Origin: Ciborinia camelliae | Taxonomy: Eukaryota; Ascomycota; Leotiomycetes; Helotiales; Sclerotiniaceae | DNA: 64,000 nucleotides | Direction of reading: 5' to 3' | Assembly: GCA_025890175.1 (NCBI GenBank) | Contig: JANPYM010000001.1 | Location: forward strand, 2,030,853-2,094,852 | Shown: piece by piece, positions 45,313 through 58,039 of the stretch | Layout of the letters: every line of letters begins with the position of its first letter | Position numbering within the stretch: position 1 is the stretch's first letter | Notes under the pieces: generated by a model | Databases searched by the model: none | Seen by the model: only the letters and a program-made list of their open reading frames with translations | What the model was told of the DNA's origin: nothing | Position numbers and translations under genes: made by a program

Positions 45313-46541
45313 ATTGTACAAGAAGTGAGATGGTGTGGCGGGAAATTCGACTGTACTACAGAAATATGCGAGTCAAACCAAACCACGGCACGGGTGACCT
45401 TAAAATTGGAACCGATTGAACAAAAAGGGCCGCGTCGTCTAATAACAACGGCAAGTATGAAAGAGTTGCGGTAGAGGCACTTCGGGCAAAGAAAAATTGG
45501 GGTGAAGTCCGGAGATAGCGCGAGAAAATACTACTGCTTAGCTTTTTCGTTTCCGTGCGTGGATGTGAAGTTTTTCAAAAGTTATCGAAGAATAGAATCT
45601 AAACAAAATGATTGAATGCGACTGCAACACCGTTGTCTTTGTGTATTATTCAGATAGACATTAACCCCATCGTATCATAAAATGATCAAGTTTTTATATG
45701 CCGGCCGGCAGCTTCAAGAGTCGCAATACCCAGCCTCATTGTGGCCATGCTTGTATGCCTTGCCCAATCGTCTGGGTATTTTCTCCACAACGATGCAGGT
45801 GTCAAAAGGCAGAAGTTTGCACTGCAACCCTCTTTTCCTCTGGTGTGCTGAAAGGATTCCGGAAAGACTCCCATGTGAGATAATCTTCACCTTTTATACT
45901 AGGTATGCAGATTAAATGCAGAAAAATGCAGAGTTGAGGATGTTTTCTTTCAATCGCGGATAATGAAGGGGAAATCCGAATTGGAAAGCGAGATCACGTG
46001 CATATCGATTTAACACCACCTCGGAGCTTTGCGCCAATAGGATTTCTTGTCCTCCAAAGCAGTGGAGGCAAATGAAGAAGATACGCCTCGAATACGCATC
46101 AACTACGCATATATACGCATGAATAACTGTATGTCAGATATAAAATCGATGAACGGATGAACCACTCCGCATGCGCTTAATAACAACTCATTATTTGCAC
46201 GAGGAATTGATAGGTCCCATCGTTATATTGAGACTATCCGTCCTCTTTCCCAACATCTTCCAACATAAGTTTACAACTTATTCATTCTCGTGGCTTCCCT
46301 CCACTCTTTATAAAGACTCGACTTGACCCGGCTGAACACAAAGATATATCGCTGTCAGCATATCAACGTTCCTGTTTGTATTAAGTGCTTGTACCCAATC
46401 TATTCGGGTTCATCGGGGACCTCGCTAGGTACCACGATTATTACGGTGGTCAGCATTTTCTATCAGATATCGTAGGACAAGGATAGAATATCCAGCAATC
46501 ATTCGACGCTCTGTACCAGGGTTTCAGTATTGACATCCTCA
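45313..46541. promoter_or_regulatory. divergent region between the HeLo gene and the Zn2Cys6 regulator
   Basis: About 1.2 kb between two divergent starts. It contains three copies of TACGCAT at 46093, 46104 and 46114, spaced 11 and 10 bases, about one helical turn. A small plus frame at 45682-45915 lacks support. The HeLo promoter side (45313-45600) has nothing I can assign. Confidence 0.5.
46093..46120. promoter_or_regulatory. three phased TACGCAT heptamers
   Basis: TACGCAT starts at 46093, 46104 and 46114, upstream of the zinc-cluster gene. Identical heptamers at one-turn spacing would place a bound protein on the same face of DNA. The factor is unknown and chance is possible. Confidence 0.4.
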
Positions 46542-48714
46542 ATGCAGCAGGCCTCTCCTTCTGTGCCTCATATGTTTTGGTCGGCGAGCAATTCATCCAC
46601 ATCCACATCAAATCTGACCACTAGAGCTATGGATTCCATTTCTCCCATCCAAACGCCTTCGACGAGTAATGCTTCATCACTCTCACCTAGTTTCGATCAT
46701 GTGCCTGAGAAACAAGGCGAAAGACACTTCGCAGTCCCGGACCATCAAAAGGACCGGATTACGGTCCCGTCAGCATGCGTCGGTTGTCGCTCCAAGCACC
46801 TCAAATGCGACGGGCAAAGTCCATGTTCAAGATGCTCTACTAATGAATATGAATGCATCTACGTGAGAAGTCGACGAGGCTTCAAGGGCCCTAGACGTAA
46901 TGGGCCTCCAAACAAGACGGTGGTGTCGACGTCCCAATCAAACAATCCTCGAGCTTGCCCACTAGTTCGACCAGGGGCATCATCAACAACCCTCAACACC
47001 ACCGGTATTTCGTCGGGCAACATTCCCAGTGGATTAGCTACACCTCCTGACAATAGACTACAGACGCTACCGTTCGGTCCGGCAGATCTCCCGTCTTATG
47101 GTATTAATAGAGATCAAACGGCTTTAGATGTTAATAAACCTCAATACAATGGGTTAGATCTTCGACAACAATGTATCGAAGCATTTTTCTTTCATTTTTG
47201 GCCCGCGCACCCCTTCCTTCTCCCAAGAGATAATCTGCTCAGATTTAAGGAGAAAAAACAACTTGGACACTTAGAAGCTGCTATGCGATATGTGGGTTCA
47301 TTCTACATAAATCAAGCACCGACTGAGGCAATATGCCTAGAAGCCGAACAAGCAATCTATCGGGCAGATTGTCCCAAAGATGCATTCAAAGTCCAAGCAA
47401 TGCTCCTCCTTTGCCTTGGACTTGATGGTTACACACATCAAGAGAAGGCCTTACAAGTTCTTACCGATGCTCAAGAATTGGCACTACAATTGGGGATGAA
47501 CAAGAGGGATTTTGCTTCTATACATGGGAAGGGTTGGTCCAGTCTGGAAGAGAGCTGGCGTCGTACTTGGTGGGAAATGTTTGTGGTAGATGGGATGATC
47601 GCTGGCGTTCACCAAAAGAGTTTCTTCCCTATGAAAGATATACCTGCTGAAGTTGGACTTCCGTGCGAAGAGTACGAATACATTAGTGGAGTAAGTCTTC
47701 CCGCAGTCGATACACGAAAATCTTCTGTCAAATCCAGCTCTAGGTAATAATTATACTAACAAATAACAGAACATTCCAGACCCTCATTTCCTTTCAGACT
47801 TCGACGACGAAGATTTCGAACACCGCGATTTCAGCTACTCATCTTTCACCTATCGTATCTCTGCGATCCGAAACTTGGGTCGACTATTGACTGGCCGTCA
47901 AATGAACCCTCACCCTGACAGTTCTGCGGTCGATCGTCTCGATGCGTACCTCGTAAACTTCCGTTTACATCTCCCAGAGAACAAGAGACAACTTGTCAGT
48001 GCCGACGGCACGCTTGATGAAATGCTTTTCCAAGCAAATATGATTACCGAAGCGTATGTTCCCCCAGTACCCATTGCCCGCCTACCCCTTTTTCTCTCGA
48101 AACATTTTCATCACCAACCTTCTTATGAGCCTTCCCATCATCCCCTTTCCTAACACCCCCTATATACTAACCCCTATACCTCACACAGCACAACCATCGT
48201 CCTGCACCGCGAACTTTCCGAACTCGACAGCAGCATTACTACGCCCATAACCTCCTGCGCGCCCCACCGCCCCATCACCCCCGGCTCAAATTACAATCTC
48301 CACGCTTCCAAAACGGTCACCGCCGCCCAATCAATCACCAAACTCATTACTCTTCCCATCCCTCTAATCCGCCACACGCATTTCTTCACCTGCGTCGTAA
48401 CCCTTGCCTCCGTTGTTCATCTATCCTGTTGGTCTGTTTTCTTCCCATCAACTAACGATGATGATCTCAAACAACAATTGAAATTGAATACCGGAGCGTT
48501 GAAAACGTTATGGCAAGTTTGGCCCAGTGCGGGACGAGCTTTTTCTCAAGTTAAAGGGGTAGCGAGTGAGGTTTGGCAGAGGAAGAAGGAGCTTGTTGAA
48601 AGAGGGTGGTGGGGAGAGGTTGGGGAGGAAGTTTTTATTCGGAATATGCAGGAGGAACAGGGGTATTTGGAAGAATTGCAGTTACTTGATACACCTGCAC
48701 CTCCAGCATTCTGA
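46542..48714 (+). CDS. Zn2Cys6 fungal transcription factor, three exons
   Basis: Nuclear regulator with a binuclear zinc cluster at about residues 80-110: CVGCRSKHLKCDGQSPCSRC then TNEYECIY, the C-x2-C-x6-C...C-x2-C-x6-C pattern, followed by a basic linker RSRRGFKGPRRNG. The first ATG in the frame is 46542 (MQQASPSVPHMFW). Exon 1 ends at 47690, exon 2 is 47770-48053 and exon 3 is 48189-48714, each with GT-AG. The middle homology region begins at CIEAFFFHFWPAHPFLLPRD, with ALQVLTDAQELALQLGMNKR and EESWRRTWWEMFVVDG as its middle landmarks. The C terminus is helical and acidic. Target genes are unknown. It is divergent from the HeLo gene; the FAD-oxidase pseudogene and transporter lie 5-10 kb upstream. 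Confidence 0.93.
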
Positions 48715-50186
48715 GCACCCGAGGTTTCTTTTCCTTCCCTTTACCTTTCCCGGTTTATGTTTCTTTAATTTTCTTTGGTGCTTTCAGTGCGTTTGCTTGC
48801 TTGCTTGGCGAATTTGTCATCTTCACTCCACATTTATGGAAGATGGAAAAAAACGCTACTTTATATCCTCTTTGATTTATCCACTACCTTCTTAGCAGGT
48901 ATATTTTCCTTTTTGGATTTGGATTTGGTGTTTCGATGGATGGTGGAATGGGGCGGAACAAACACAAAGGATGAGATGAGAAGATTGAGATGATGTAACG
49001 GCCTATTTTGAGAACGCGGAATGCGGGATGCGAAAGTAATCTTGGAGTCTGTTATTTTTCTTTAGTTTAATATGGAAAACGATGTTGGATTGTTGGTATT
49101 GGTTTGGTTTGGTTTGGTGATCGAATATAGGTTACAGAATATCTCATATTTATATTGGAGCGTTTTGGCTTCATTTCACAATTCTCTCTCATTGATTTGG
49201 AAAAAGAGCTTAGGAATATTTGATGGATGTTTACGAAGAAACAAGTTTGGGAATGCGTAGGTTAGGTTAGGTTGGGATTATTCAACAATGAGGATTATTT
49301 TTAGCTTATCTCTTTGCTTATAGCTTTACGCTTGTGGTGCGAGGTTCATCGTAACATATCGTAGGAGTAATGAGTTGGTGTGCAATAATGTATGTAGTAA
49401 AGTGGGTGAGTATGCCAGCACACCAATCTCAATAAGTCGAGAATCTTAGTAAGTCAGTCTTACAGACTTTTAACAGGGTATCAGATCTGTTTGATGGATA
49501 GGGTAATATTGAAGCTATTCACAACTCGAGCACGGCAACTCAAGCTTGCCCCTATTAATGGGCACGGGTGCCATAGAATATCGGAAATTTCCAACGAATT
49601 CCTGAGGATTACATTTCTAATCTTCATTAACGATCCCATCGCATTCATCCATATAGAAGATTCGACTTGATTCCATCCTTTTTCATTTAAGTACCTAGAA
49701 AACAAATATATTAGACGAAATGACCTACTTGGCTAATTCCAATAATATAATAATAGCGATACATATCATCCGATAAATTGTGATCAGTATAGAAATTCCA
49801 ATAAGCCTCTCACAAATTTTCGACCTCCTTCCCAATGCTCCCGAGTCTTCTCCCAACAAAACTAGCCTGTAACTTTGAAAGCGCACAGACTATACCTTCG
49901 CCCCACTCCAACCCACGCTAGTGACGCTAGTGACGCTTATCTCTTCTCCAGCAATCAAATCCAATCAATTGTGTTTCAAGCTGTTGCCCTGCCAAACATC
50001 CCAAGCCAAATTCTCGAATCATCATCGTCATACTCCGTACAGTACTCCATCATCCAAAGCATCCACCATATTCCATCCATCCAAACCATCAACATTAATC
50101 GACCTCTACCCATTCAACTCAATTCAATTCATTGCATGAAGCACCATCACCACTTCACAACCCCACCACAAACAACAAAACCCATT
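48715..50186. other. intergenic, between the zinc-cluster gene and pol-delta subunit 4
   Basis: No supported gene. A frame extends upstream of the chosen start of the next gene (from 49875) but its first part is low-complexity Ser/His/Ile/Gln and is not expected in the family. Confidence 0.4.
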
Positions 50187-50869
50187 ATGCCCACCACCCG
50201 CCGCAGTGGCCCCGCCCAGAAAGGCGCAGGCACGCAAAAAACCCTCTCATTCACAAACTCCTCCAAGATAACCAAAGCCAGCACACCTTCCTCCTTGAAA
50301 CCCAAGAATCCTCCAACCAATCTCTCGCCCCTCAATCCACCCAAAGCGTCTCCTCCTTCCGAAACCACATCCCCTACCGACTCGCCCTCCATACCAATCG
50401 GATCTCCCCAAGCATCTCCCCGCACCGTCCCAAAAACCGCCCACGAAGTAGAACAGTTAGCCCTCGCATCCAAAATAACCACGGCTCAAATCCGTAAATA
50501 TTGGAAAGGACGCGAGGAATTAAGATTGGCGCCTAGGGTACACCAGCGGAATTTGGAGATTAGTGAGAAGATGTTGAGGGAATGGGATTGCATGAGTCAA
50601 TTTGGTGTATGTATTTTATCCTTCTCCCCTCACCCCTCATCCCTCAATCCATAAAGAGGAGCAGAAGCTAACCCCTCCAAAAACAGCCAGCAATAGGAAT
50701 TCCCCGCACGCAACGCTGGCACCGAGCCTCTAGACTCGGTCTGAACCCACCCATCGAAATTCTCGCCGTTCTTCTCAAAGAAGAAGAGAAGAAGAATAAA
50801 GCTGTAGAACGAGCGCATGTGGATGAATTGATGGGGGCCAGGGGGATTATTGGTGGGGATGCGAACTAA
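50187..50869 (+). CDS. cdm1: DNA polymerase delta subunit 4 (POLD4/Cdm1), two exons
   Basis: Smallest, accessory subunit of the replicative polymerase delta. Exons 50187-50606 and 50687-50869 joined in frame (GTATGT...CAG). The N terminus MPTTRRSG is followed by a PCNA-interacting PIP box QKTLSF with flanking basics. A Ser/Pro-rich linker follows. The conserved core is KYWKGREELRLAPRVHQRNL, then EKMLREWDCMSQFGPAIGIP and RWHRASRLGLNPPIEILAVL, ending in LKEEE. This PPIEILAVLL ending defines the family. The start was chosen at 50187 because the PIP box should lie near the terminus; an upstream ATG at about 50137 is also in frame. Confidence 0.9.
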
Positions 50870-51600
50870 GGGGAGATTGTGAGGTTGTGAACTACTTTGG
50901 AGAGAACACAAGTTAGTGAGTGAAGAAATGGGGAAAGGGGTGTATGAATTAACGAGCTATTGAAAAGATCTAATTATTGGGTGTTGAGAAATGGGAGATG
51001 GGAGAGGGGGGAGAGGAGAGGGAAAATGGCGAAAATGGAGTTTACGATATGTTATGATACGATACGGGAGGATCTTTTGAACTGGACATACCCGAATGAA
51101 CAATGGATGAATGGATGGATGCGCATGGGATGGGGCCGGGCGTCAGGATTTGCTTGCTTTACACGATACACGGGATCTGGGCTCATATACGGAAGAGCAA
51201 AGTAGGAAGAAATTTACGCTCTGGAGAGAGCATATGGATAGGATAGCAGCCACCTTCCTACTTCTATTTGGCTACAGCTTGAAGTATATTGGATTTATCT
51301 GCGCAGCTCTGGCACAACCACAAGAACCAAAAGAGCTATCAATCTCCTCACTACCATAAAAACAACGCACAACACACGCACATGCACTTATAAGGCATAT
51401 TATTTCATATTCATCATTTTGATTTCATTTCCATTAAAAAATCTTGCGCTATAGCAATTCTTCATCTACTACATGATTGATCTTAAAAACTCCATCCAGC
51501 ATGTTGGACCAGAAAAAATTCCCTGTAACAAGTAGAAGCATGCTCTATAACTTCCACCCGTCGCGTTTGCGCTTACAAAATCGTCCTCAACTCGCCCATC
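50870..51600. other. intergenic, between convergent cdm1 and acl1
   Basis: Holds the 3' ends of cdm1 (+) and acl1 (-). Purine-rich from 50960 to 51060. No coding sequence. Confidence 0.4.
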
Positions 51601-53623
51601 TTACATCTGCACCTCAACACGGCCTTCAGTACCCGGCGCACCCGAAGACAAAGATGGCAAGAGATAGGTGATATCATCCCAAGGATGTCTGTAGAGACCA
51701 GTTCGCAATCTCTTTTGATCGAGGTAATGAGCAATCAAACCGATGGAACGTCCGAGAACGAAGAGTCCGTTCAATACACCCATCTTCATGTAATCTTCAG
51801 CCTCCTCTGCGCTGAATGCACCGCAGTTGCGCATCAAATCAACGAAGCAGACGGCAACGGCACCATCAACGTTCAAGATCAAGTTGTCTTTCTTGGAGGT
51901 GGTGACGGATTCGACAGCCAAAGCATAGTCGAGCATCTTGCAGCTTGGGAAACGCTTCTTGACGAACTCCTTGACGAGCTCGACACGGAGATCTGGGTTG
52001 TTTCTTGACTTGACCTTGTGTCCAATACCTGGGATGAGCTTGTTTTGCTTTCTCATGGTGTCGACGAAATCACGTGGGGAAAGTCCCTTGTCGAAGGCCT
52101 TGGTGAACTCCTCAGCGGCACCATCAAGAGCACCACCGAATCTGGATCCAATGGTCAAGAGACCAGAGACGAGAGCGGAGATGAGATCCTTTCCGGCTCT
52201 GGTGGTAATGATAGTGTTCATGGCACCAGAAACAGCTGGACCGTGATCGGCAGTAAGCATAAGAACCATCTCGAGGAACTTGCTTGCATAATCTGGGAGA
52301 CGACGACGGAACCACAAGAGAGACATAACACCACCAATTCCGATATCCTCCTTGAAGACATCAGAGATTGGCATACCGGCATACAAAAGCTCTTGTCCAC
52401 GATCATCAGAAATGGTGGAGATGAATGCGGCAGGCTTTCGGATAAGACCAAGCTCTTGAGCCCATGAGTAATCAATTGGGATCTTTGGTACAATTGGCTC
52501 AGGTTGTGGTACGATAGTTCCATCCTGGACGAGCTTCTCGTAAACGGACGCGAGGACAGCTGGCATATCTTCGAAAGTATCTGGAACGTGGAAACCAGCC
52601 TCCTTCATGGTCTTGTTCTTGGTAGCAGCAGTCTCAAGCTGAGAGTTGGCGAACGAACCAGCGTGTCCAAATTGAACCTCAGTCTTGAACATGCTTGCGC
52701 AAGTACCAATGGCCCATGCGACAATTGGCTTTGTGATGGTTCCATTCTTAACGGCCTCAATAACTCTATATTCCTCAACACCTCCAACTTCTCCTAACAG
52801 AACCAAAATTTTACACTCTGGATCGGCTTGGTATCTGAGAAGATGGTCGATAAAGGTTGTGCTTGGGTATCTGTCACCACCAATGGCGACACCCTCGTAG
52901 ACACCATCGGTTGTGTTGGCGATAATGTTGTTGAGCTCGTTGGACATACCACCAGATTTGGAGACGTAACCAACGGAACCCTTTCGGTAAAGCTTGGATG
53001 CAACAATGTTGTCCATCATACCACCCGTGTTACCAATCTTGAAAGATCCTGGCTTGATACCACCAACAGTGGCTGGGCCAATAATTGTAACACCCTTCTT
53101 TGCAGCTGCATGGAGAATTTCACGGGCACGCTAGATTATGTATGAGCACACGACCAGGCAAATCTTAAGCAGTAAAACTTACTCTCTCAGGTACACCCTC
53201 AGCAATAATAGCAATTGACTTAATTTGTGGGTATTCCAAAAGTTCCATAGTGGATTGGTAGACACTTCGCGATGAAGCAAAGTTGACAACGGTATCAACA
53301 TCCTCGTGTTTGGCCATGGCCTTTCCAACATCTTGGTAAACTGGGAGCAGAGTTTCGCTGGTTCCCCAGTACATCTTGCTAACGAATTGACCACCGAATG
53401 TGTAGATGATACCTGCAACCGAAGGAGTCTTTCTCTTGCAGATGAAATCGAAGTCGAGCATGCCTTGCACAGCTCTTGGTTGCAGACCGTAAACGAAACA
53501 TCTTGTCTTGTCGTGGAAAAGGGTATGTTCAGCTCGAGGACTTAAAGGTCTGGATGGAGCAGCAAATCTGCGGATATTGTCATTGGCATTGCCTTGAGCA
53601 CCAGATTCTGTAGCGGAAGGCAT
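51601..53623 (-). CDS. acl1: ATP-citrate lyase subunit 1 (citryl-CoA synthetase alpha/lyase part), two exons
   Basis: Cytosolic enzyme subunit that, with acl2, cleaves citrate with CoA and ATP to acetyl-CoA and oxaloacetate. Exons 53623-53183 and 53130-51601, about 656 residues, the usual length in filamentous ascomycetes, where the animal enzyme is split in two. Landmarks are [40 protein letters not shown], the catalytic phosphohistidine loop [11 protein letters not shown], then citrate-synthase-like [20 protein letters not shown] and [20 protein letters not shown] with the second His. The end is [16 protein letters not shown]. Codon use is strongly biased to C-ending codons, fitting high expression. 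acl1 and acl2 are divergent. Confidence 0.97.
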
Positions 53624-55467
53624 CGTGAAAAGAGGAAGTAATCAAAAATCTGAATGTGCAGAAGAGTAAATTGTTAGTCAATTGAAGAAATCTTCTATAT
53701 GGCCCAATGTGGAAATCGTGATGGTGGTGTGATTTAGTGGGCTGAACGGAGGAGCGAATGAAAGGCTTGGGGAAGTCCGTATAACGGAGGAAGGAGAAGG
53801 GGAAAGAATGAGAAGACAACAAGGTGAATAATATGGTGAATTTGACTTTACCTAGGTAGAGAGGTTCGAGGGGTCTTTCTTCTTTCTTCCACCGGATTTA
53901 TTCTTCGACGGTGTGGAGTTTTCAAGTGAATAAAATAGAGATGGGGAATCCGTACGTAAACAAAAACGTAAGAAACCTTTGATTCGTTATTCTAATAATG
54001 TAATGTAAGTAAGAAGAAGAAACTACTTGGATGCGATGAGGGTATTTTGGAAATGGAAGAAAGGAAGAGGAGAGGAAGAGAGGGGGAAAGGGGGGGTCTT
54101 GAATACCTAGGTAGAAAGAAACCGAAGAATCGACACACAGTCTCAGATAATACCTTTTTCGTCTTGTTGACAATTTGAAGGCCGATATTATTTGGAGTGA
54201 GGATTGGCTGAGGAATTAGCTGAGAAGGGAAAGGGAAGGGGGGGGTGGTGAAAATATTGAGCTCGGACCGGAGAGTGATATGCGTGTTGTGTACTTTCTA
54301 ATCTGCCACTAGTAGTATATGACTAGTCTAGTGTGTAGAGAAAGGGCTGGAGATAATAATAATGGTTGATGGCTCCTTTGATGGCTCCTTTGATGGCTCC
54401 TTCCTAACCTCCTAGGTACTTCCTATCCGAGCCTTTTCCATTTTCCCTTAATCAAAATATGTCGGCGTTGAGTAAGTTCCGATGGTTGAGAGCCAATAAG
54501 CAGCCGATCCTTGTCTAGTAGCGTCCCAACGATCACCCAAAAAAATTAGATCCCATAATTCGAATTTGATATTGGCTTGAGAGTGGCCGCCATAGTGCAG
54601 GGGAAATTGTGACCATGCTAAAAGCTCAAACCTCACTCCTCTAGTTCCATCAACCACGCAGAAGACACAAGGGTGACCCACCTTCCTAATCCAAGGGACT
54701 TTTTTATTATTCACCATCAACGCAACTCAGCAGATTGGCAGAAGAATAATACAGGTAGCTGAACAAGTCCCTCGGTCTCCGGTCTCCGTATTCGCTGCTC
54801 ACTACCCTACTCAGTCCAATATTCATTCAGCTCGCCTTTCCCCCTCCTCCAGAATTTCTATTCTCTTCCTTGAAAGTTAGAAACTCCGATTCCTTTTCCA
54901 TATTCACCTCTTTTCCCCCCGCCCGCAAGTGAAAAGAATAGAGAGAGAGAACATAGATTCCATCTTCCCAATACTATTTTCATTCCTTTCACAAGAATTG
55001 AAATCTTTTTGGTCTAGTTGACCCTTTTTGCGTTCCATTCACGAATACCCCTTTGGTATGTATGTATATTCTTACTCCCCCCTCTCGTATTTACTTTCCG
55101 TATTGTGTCACTTCGCATCGCAATCAGGCCACCACCACTTTCTGCTTTGTTGTTTGCATCGAGGGACAGAGTCATTGAAACTTCTCACCGACTCCACTCA
55201 TCCAAACTTGAGAGTCTCACCCTTATCCAGTGTTGTGAGTTGGCATAATCTGCAGAGTGTTGAGAATTTTGATCGTTCCTCCAATTGCGGTGGGGTGTGC
55301 TCGAACTTTTGGGAGATCGAGGCTTACATCTGTCGAGAGTTGTTAAGCACCTCTGTATTTCTGGAAACCTTGAAATCTCCTATCAAATCCAAACCATTAG
55401 AATCCCCAGGACATTTTGTGCTAATTCCAAATTTCAATAGTAAACTTACCAATTTTTATACTTCAAA
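53624..55467. promoter_or_regulatory. shared divergent promoter of acl1 and acl2
   Basis: About 1.84 kb between the two ATP-citrate lyase starts, so it should coordinate both subunits. It contains a 12-base unit GATGGCTCCTTT repeated three times at about 54368-54403 and C/T-rich stretches near both start codons. No coding sequence. Expected regulators of carbon metabolism were not identified by eye. Confidence 0.6.
54368..54403. repeat. 12-bp tandem repeat, three copies, in the acl promoter
   Basis: GATGGCTCCTTT occurs three times in tandem (the last copy ends GATGGCTCCTTC) in the shared region between acl1 and acl2. Confidence 0.85.
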
Positions 55468-57380
55468 ATGTCTGCGAAATCAATCCTCGAGGCCGACGGA
55501 AAGGCAATCCTCAACTACCACCTCACCAGAGCTCCCGTCATCAAGCCATCTCCTCTCCCAAAATCTTCCACTCACAACCCCCCTTCGAAGCTCGCTTCCT
55601 TATACTTCCCAGAGGATGCTGAGGTCTCAGCAATTCTCGACCAAGCAGAAATCTCATACCCATGGCTCCTTGTCCCAGGCTCTAAATTCGTCGCAAAGCC
55701 TGATCAATTGATCAAGCGACGAGGCAAGAGTGGTCTTCTCGCTTTGAACAAGACATGGGCCGAGGCAAAGGCGTGGATCGCCGAGAGAGCAGGAAAGCCA
55801 GTCACAGTTGAGACTACCGTCGGAACTCTCCGTCAATTTTTGGTAGAGCCATTTGTACCACATCCAGACGGAACCGAATATTATATCAACATCAACTCCC
55901 AGAGAGAGGTATGTCCTATTTCCATATTTTTGAATAAATTTATTTTTGGGGGTGGATCTCGTGAGAATGAATCCCAAGTCGGCCTTGACTTGTATTCTTA
56001 TCAACTAAATAAATCGACATTGAAGTGAATGTCGAAAAGTAAAGATTTTGTTTGAGTTTATGCAAAGTTCAACATTTGCAGTGGGAGGCATCGGGCTTTT
56101 GTTACTTTGTGTTTACCCATGTATCGGACCACACACGGACGAAAGGAAGCTAAGGAGCCGATTCCAACCTTCCCCTGGTCCACAGCTCTCCTATCAAATC
56201 TTGAAGCAAGCGAGTTTAAGTCCGGCATATATTTTTGGAATAGACGGTAGACGCCGGCTATGCCATTTATGCCCCTTGCACTCCTCGCACAATTTTATAG
56301 GATTATCTACACGTACATATTATATGTGCACGTGCTAACAATTTTGTCTTATAGGGTGATTGGATCCTTTTTACACACGAGGGAGGTGTCGACGTTGGTG
56401 ATGTCGATGCAAAGGCCGAAAAATTGTTGATCCCAGTTGATCTCGCCGAATATCCTTCAAACGAAGAAATCGCTGCAGGTCTTCTCAAGAAGGTTCCACA
56501 AGGTGTACACAACGTTCTCGTCGATTTCATCACCAGACTCTACGCTGTCTACGTTGACTGCCAATTCACATACCTCGAGATCAACCCATTGGTTGTCATT
56601 CCTAACGCTGAAGGTACTTCTGCTGAGGTTCACTTCTTGGATTTGGCCGCTAAGATCGATCAAACTGCTGAGTTCGAGTGTGGTGTAAAATGGGCCATCG
56701 CACGCTCACCTGCCGCTCTCGGCATGACTGCCGTCAAGGCAACCGATGGAAAGGTTAACATCGATGCTGGCCCACCAATGGAGTTCCCAGCTCCTTTCGG
56801 TCGTGAGTTGACCAAGGAAGAAGCATACATCGCTGAACTTGATGCAAAGACTGGTGCATCCCTCAAGCTTACAGTTTTGAACGCCAACGGCAGAGTCTGG
56901 ACTTTGGTTGCTGGTGGTGGTGCTTCCGTTGTTTATGCCGATGCTATTGCCAGTTCTGGATTTGCTGATGAGCTTGCCAACTATGGTGAATACTCTGGTG
57001 CACCAACAGAAACCCAAACTTTCCACTACGCCCGTACTGTCCTTGACCTCATGCTCCGTGCACCAATTACCCCAGAAGGCAAGGTTCTCTTCATCGGTGG
57101 TGGTATTGCCAACTTCACCAATGTTGCTTCCACATTCAAGGGTGTCATCCGCGCCATCAGAGAATTCAGCAGCTTATTGATTGAGCACAAGGTTCAAATC
57201 TGGGTTAGACGTGCTGGACCTAACTACCAAGAAGGATTGAAGAACATCAAGGCAGTTGGACAGGAATTGAAGCTCGACATGCACGTTTACGGACCAGATA
57301 TGCACGTCAGTGGTATCGTTCCTTTGGCTCTTGTTCCAGGGCGCCTTGCAGAGTGCAAGGTTAAGGAGTTCAACGGTTAA
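55468..57380 (+). CDS. acl2: ATP-citrate lyase subunit 2 (ATP-grasp/citrate-binding part), two exons
   Basis: Partner of acl1, carrying the ATP-grasp and citrate-binding parts of the enzyme. Exons 55468-55908 and 56355-57380, about 488 residues. Landmarks: [16 protein letters not shown] at the start, [20 protein letters not shown], then the exon join giving [20 protein letters not shown], the ATP-grasp stretch [14 protein letters not shown], and the citrate-domain stretch [18 protein letters not shown] then [17 protein letters not shown]. It ends [15 protein letters not shown]. The intron is 446 bases, long for this organism. The join reads [12 protein letters not shown], where family members usually have ...ILF.HEGG, so the splice site looks right. 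Confidence 0.96.
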
Positions 57381-58039
57381 ATGACATGAGATGAGATATG
57401 AACATTTTTGACATTTTTCTTTGAGGGCATTTTTGTTTGGCGATTCCAAGCAAAGGTTGCACGATGGCGTACAAAGCTTGCTTAAGAGATTAACAAATAG
57501 ATACTCGTAATTGTGACAATTGTTCCGAAGAAGTTGGTTTTGTTGATGTGATTTGTGATTGATGACGTGGTGATTCCAAAGTTATGCAGCTGTTATGTGG
57601 TGAAATGAACACTGGCTATGTAGTACACATGAAGAATCGAGCTCTGAATAAATGCACTTTTGATGGCCAAGATATATTGCCACGAATCTACGAACATAAA
57701 TACTCTCACGTGCGAGTATTAAACAATAAAAGAAACCGTACCAATTTCCCAAGCTCTCTCACTGACGTGAAAAAGAAAAAGAAACTCCTGGACACGTGAC
57801 GCGCATCATAGATCTTCCAATTCTTTCCTTCATGAATCGCCGATTCTCTTTTCCATTCTCTCATGAATTATTAACCAGCACCATATAAGATTACATTAAT
57901 CTTTCCCCTCTGGCATTTTTCGGATCGCAAATAAACTTGGACGAGGTTTCTTGACGAGGGAGGAGGGTTTTGACAAAAAAGTCATCCTTACGTAGGTTAC
58001 TACGGCTGGTCATTCAACGATCAGTTGATTATTGGAAGA
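57381..58039. other. intergenic, between acl2 and the reductase
   Basis: Holds the acl2 3' end and the promoter of the reductase. A small plus frame at 57584-57799 lacks family resemblance. TATA-like and CACGTG-type motifs near 57710-57800 are not assignable with confidence. Confidence 0.4.

Noticed and set aside
37842..46425. Shared 15-mer TCGGGGACCTCGCTA near 37846 and 46413
   Set aside because: About one such match is expected by chance on this scale; flanks do not align convincingly as a repeat element.
49875..50186. Longer N terminus for the pol-delta subunit 4 gene
   Set aside because: The extension is low complexity and would push the PIP box far from the N terminus, unlike the family.
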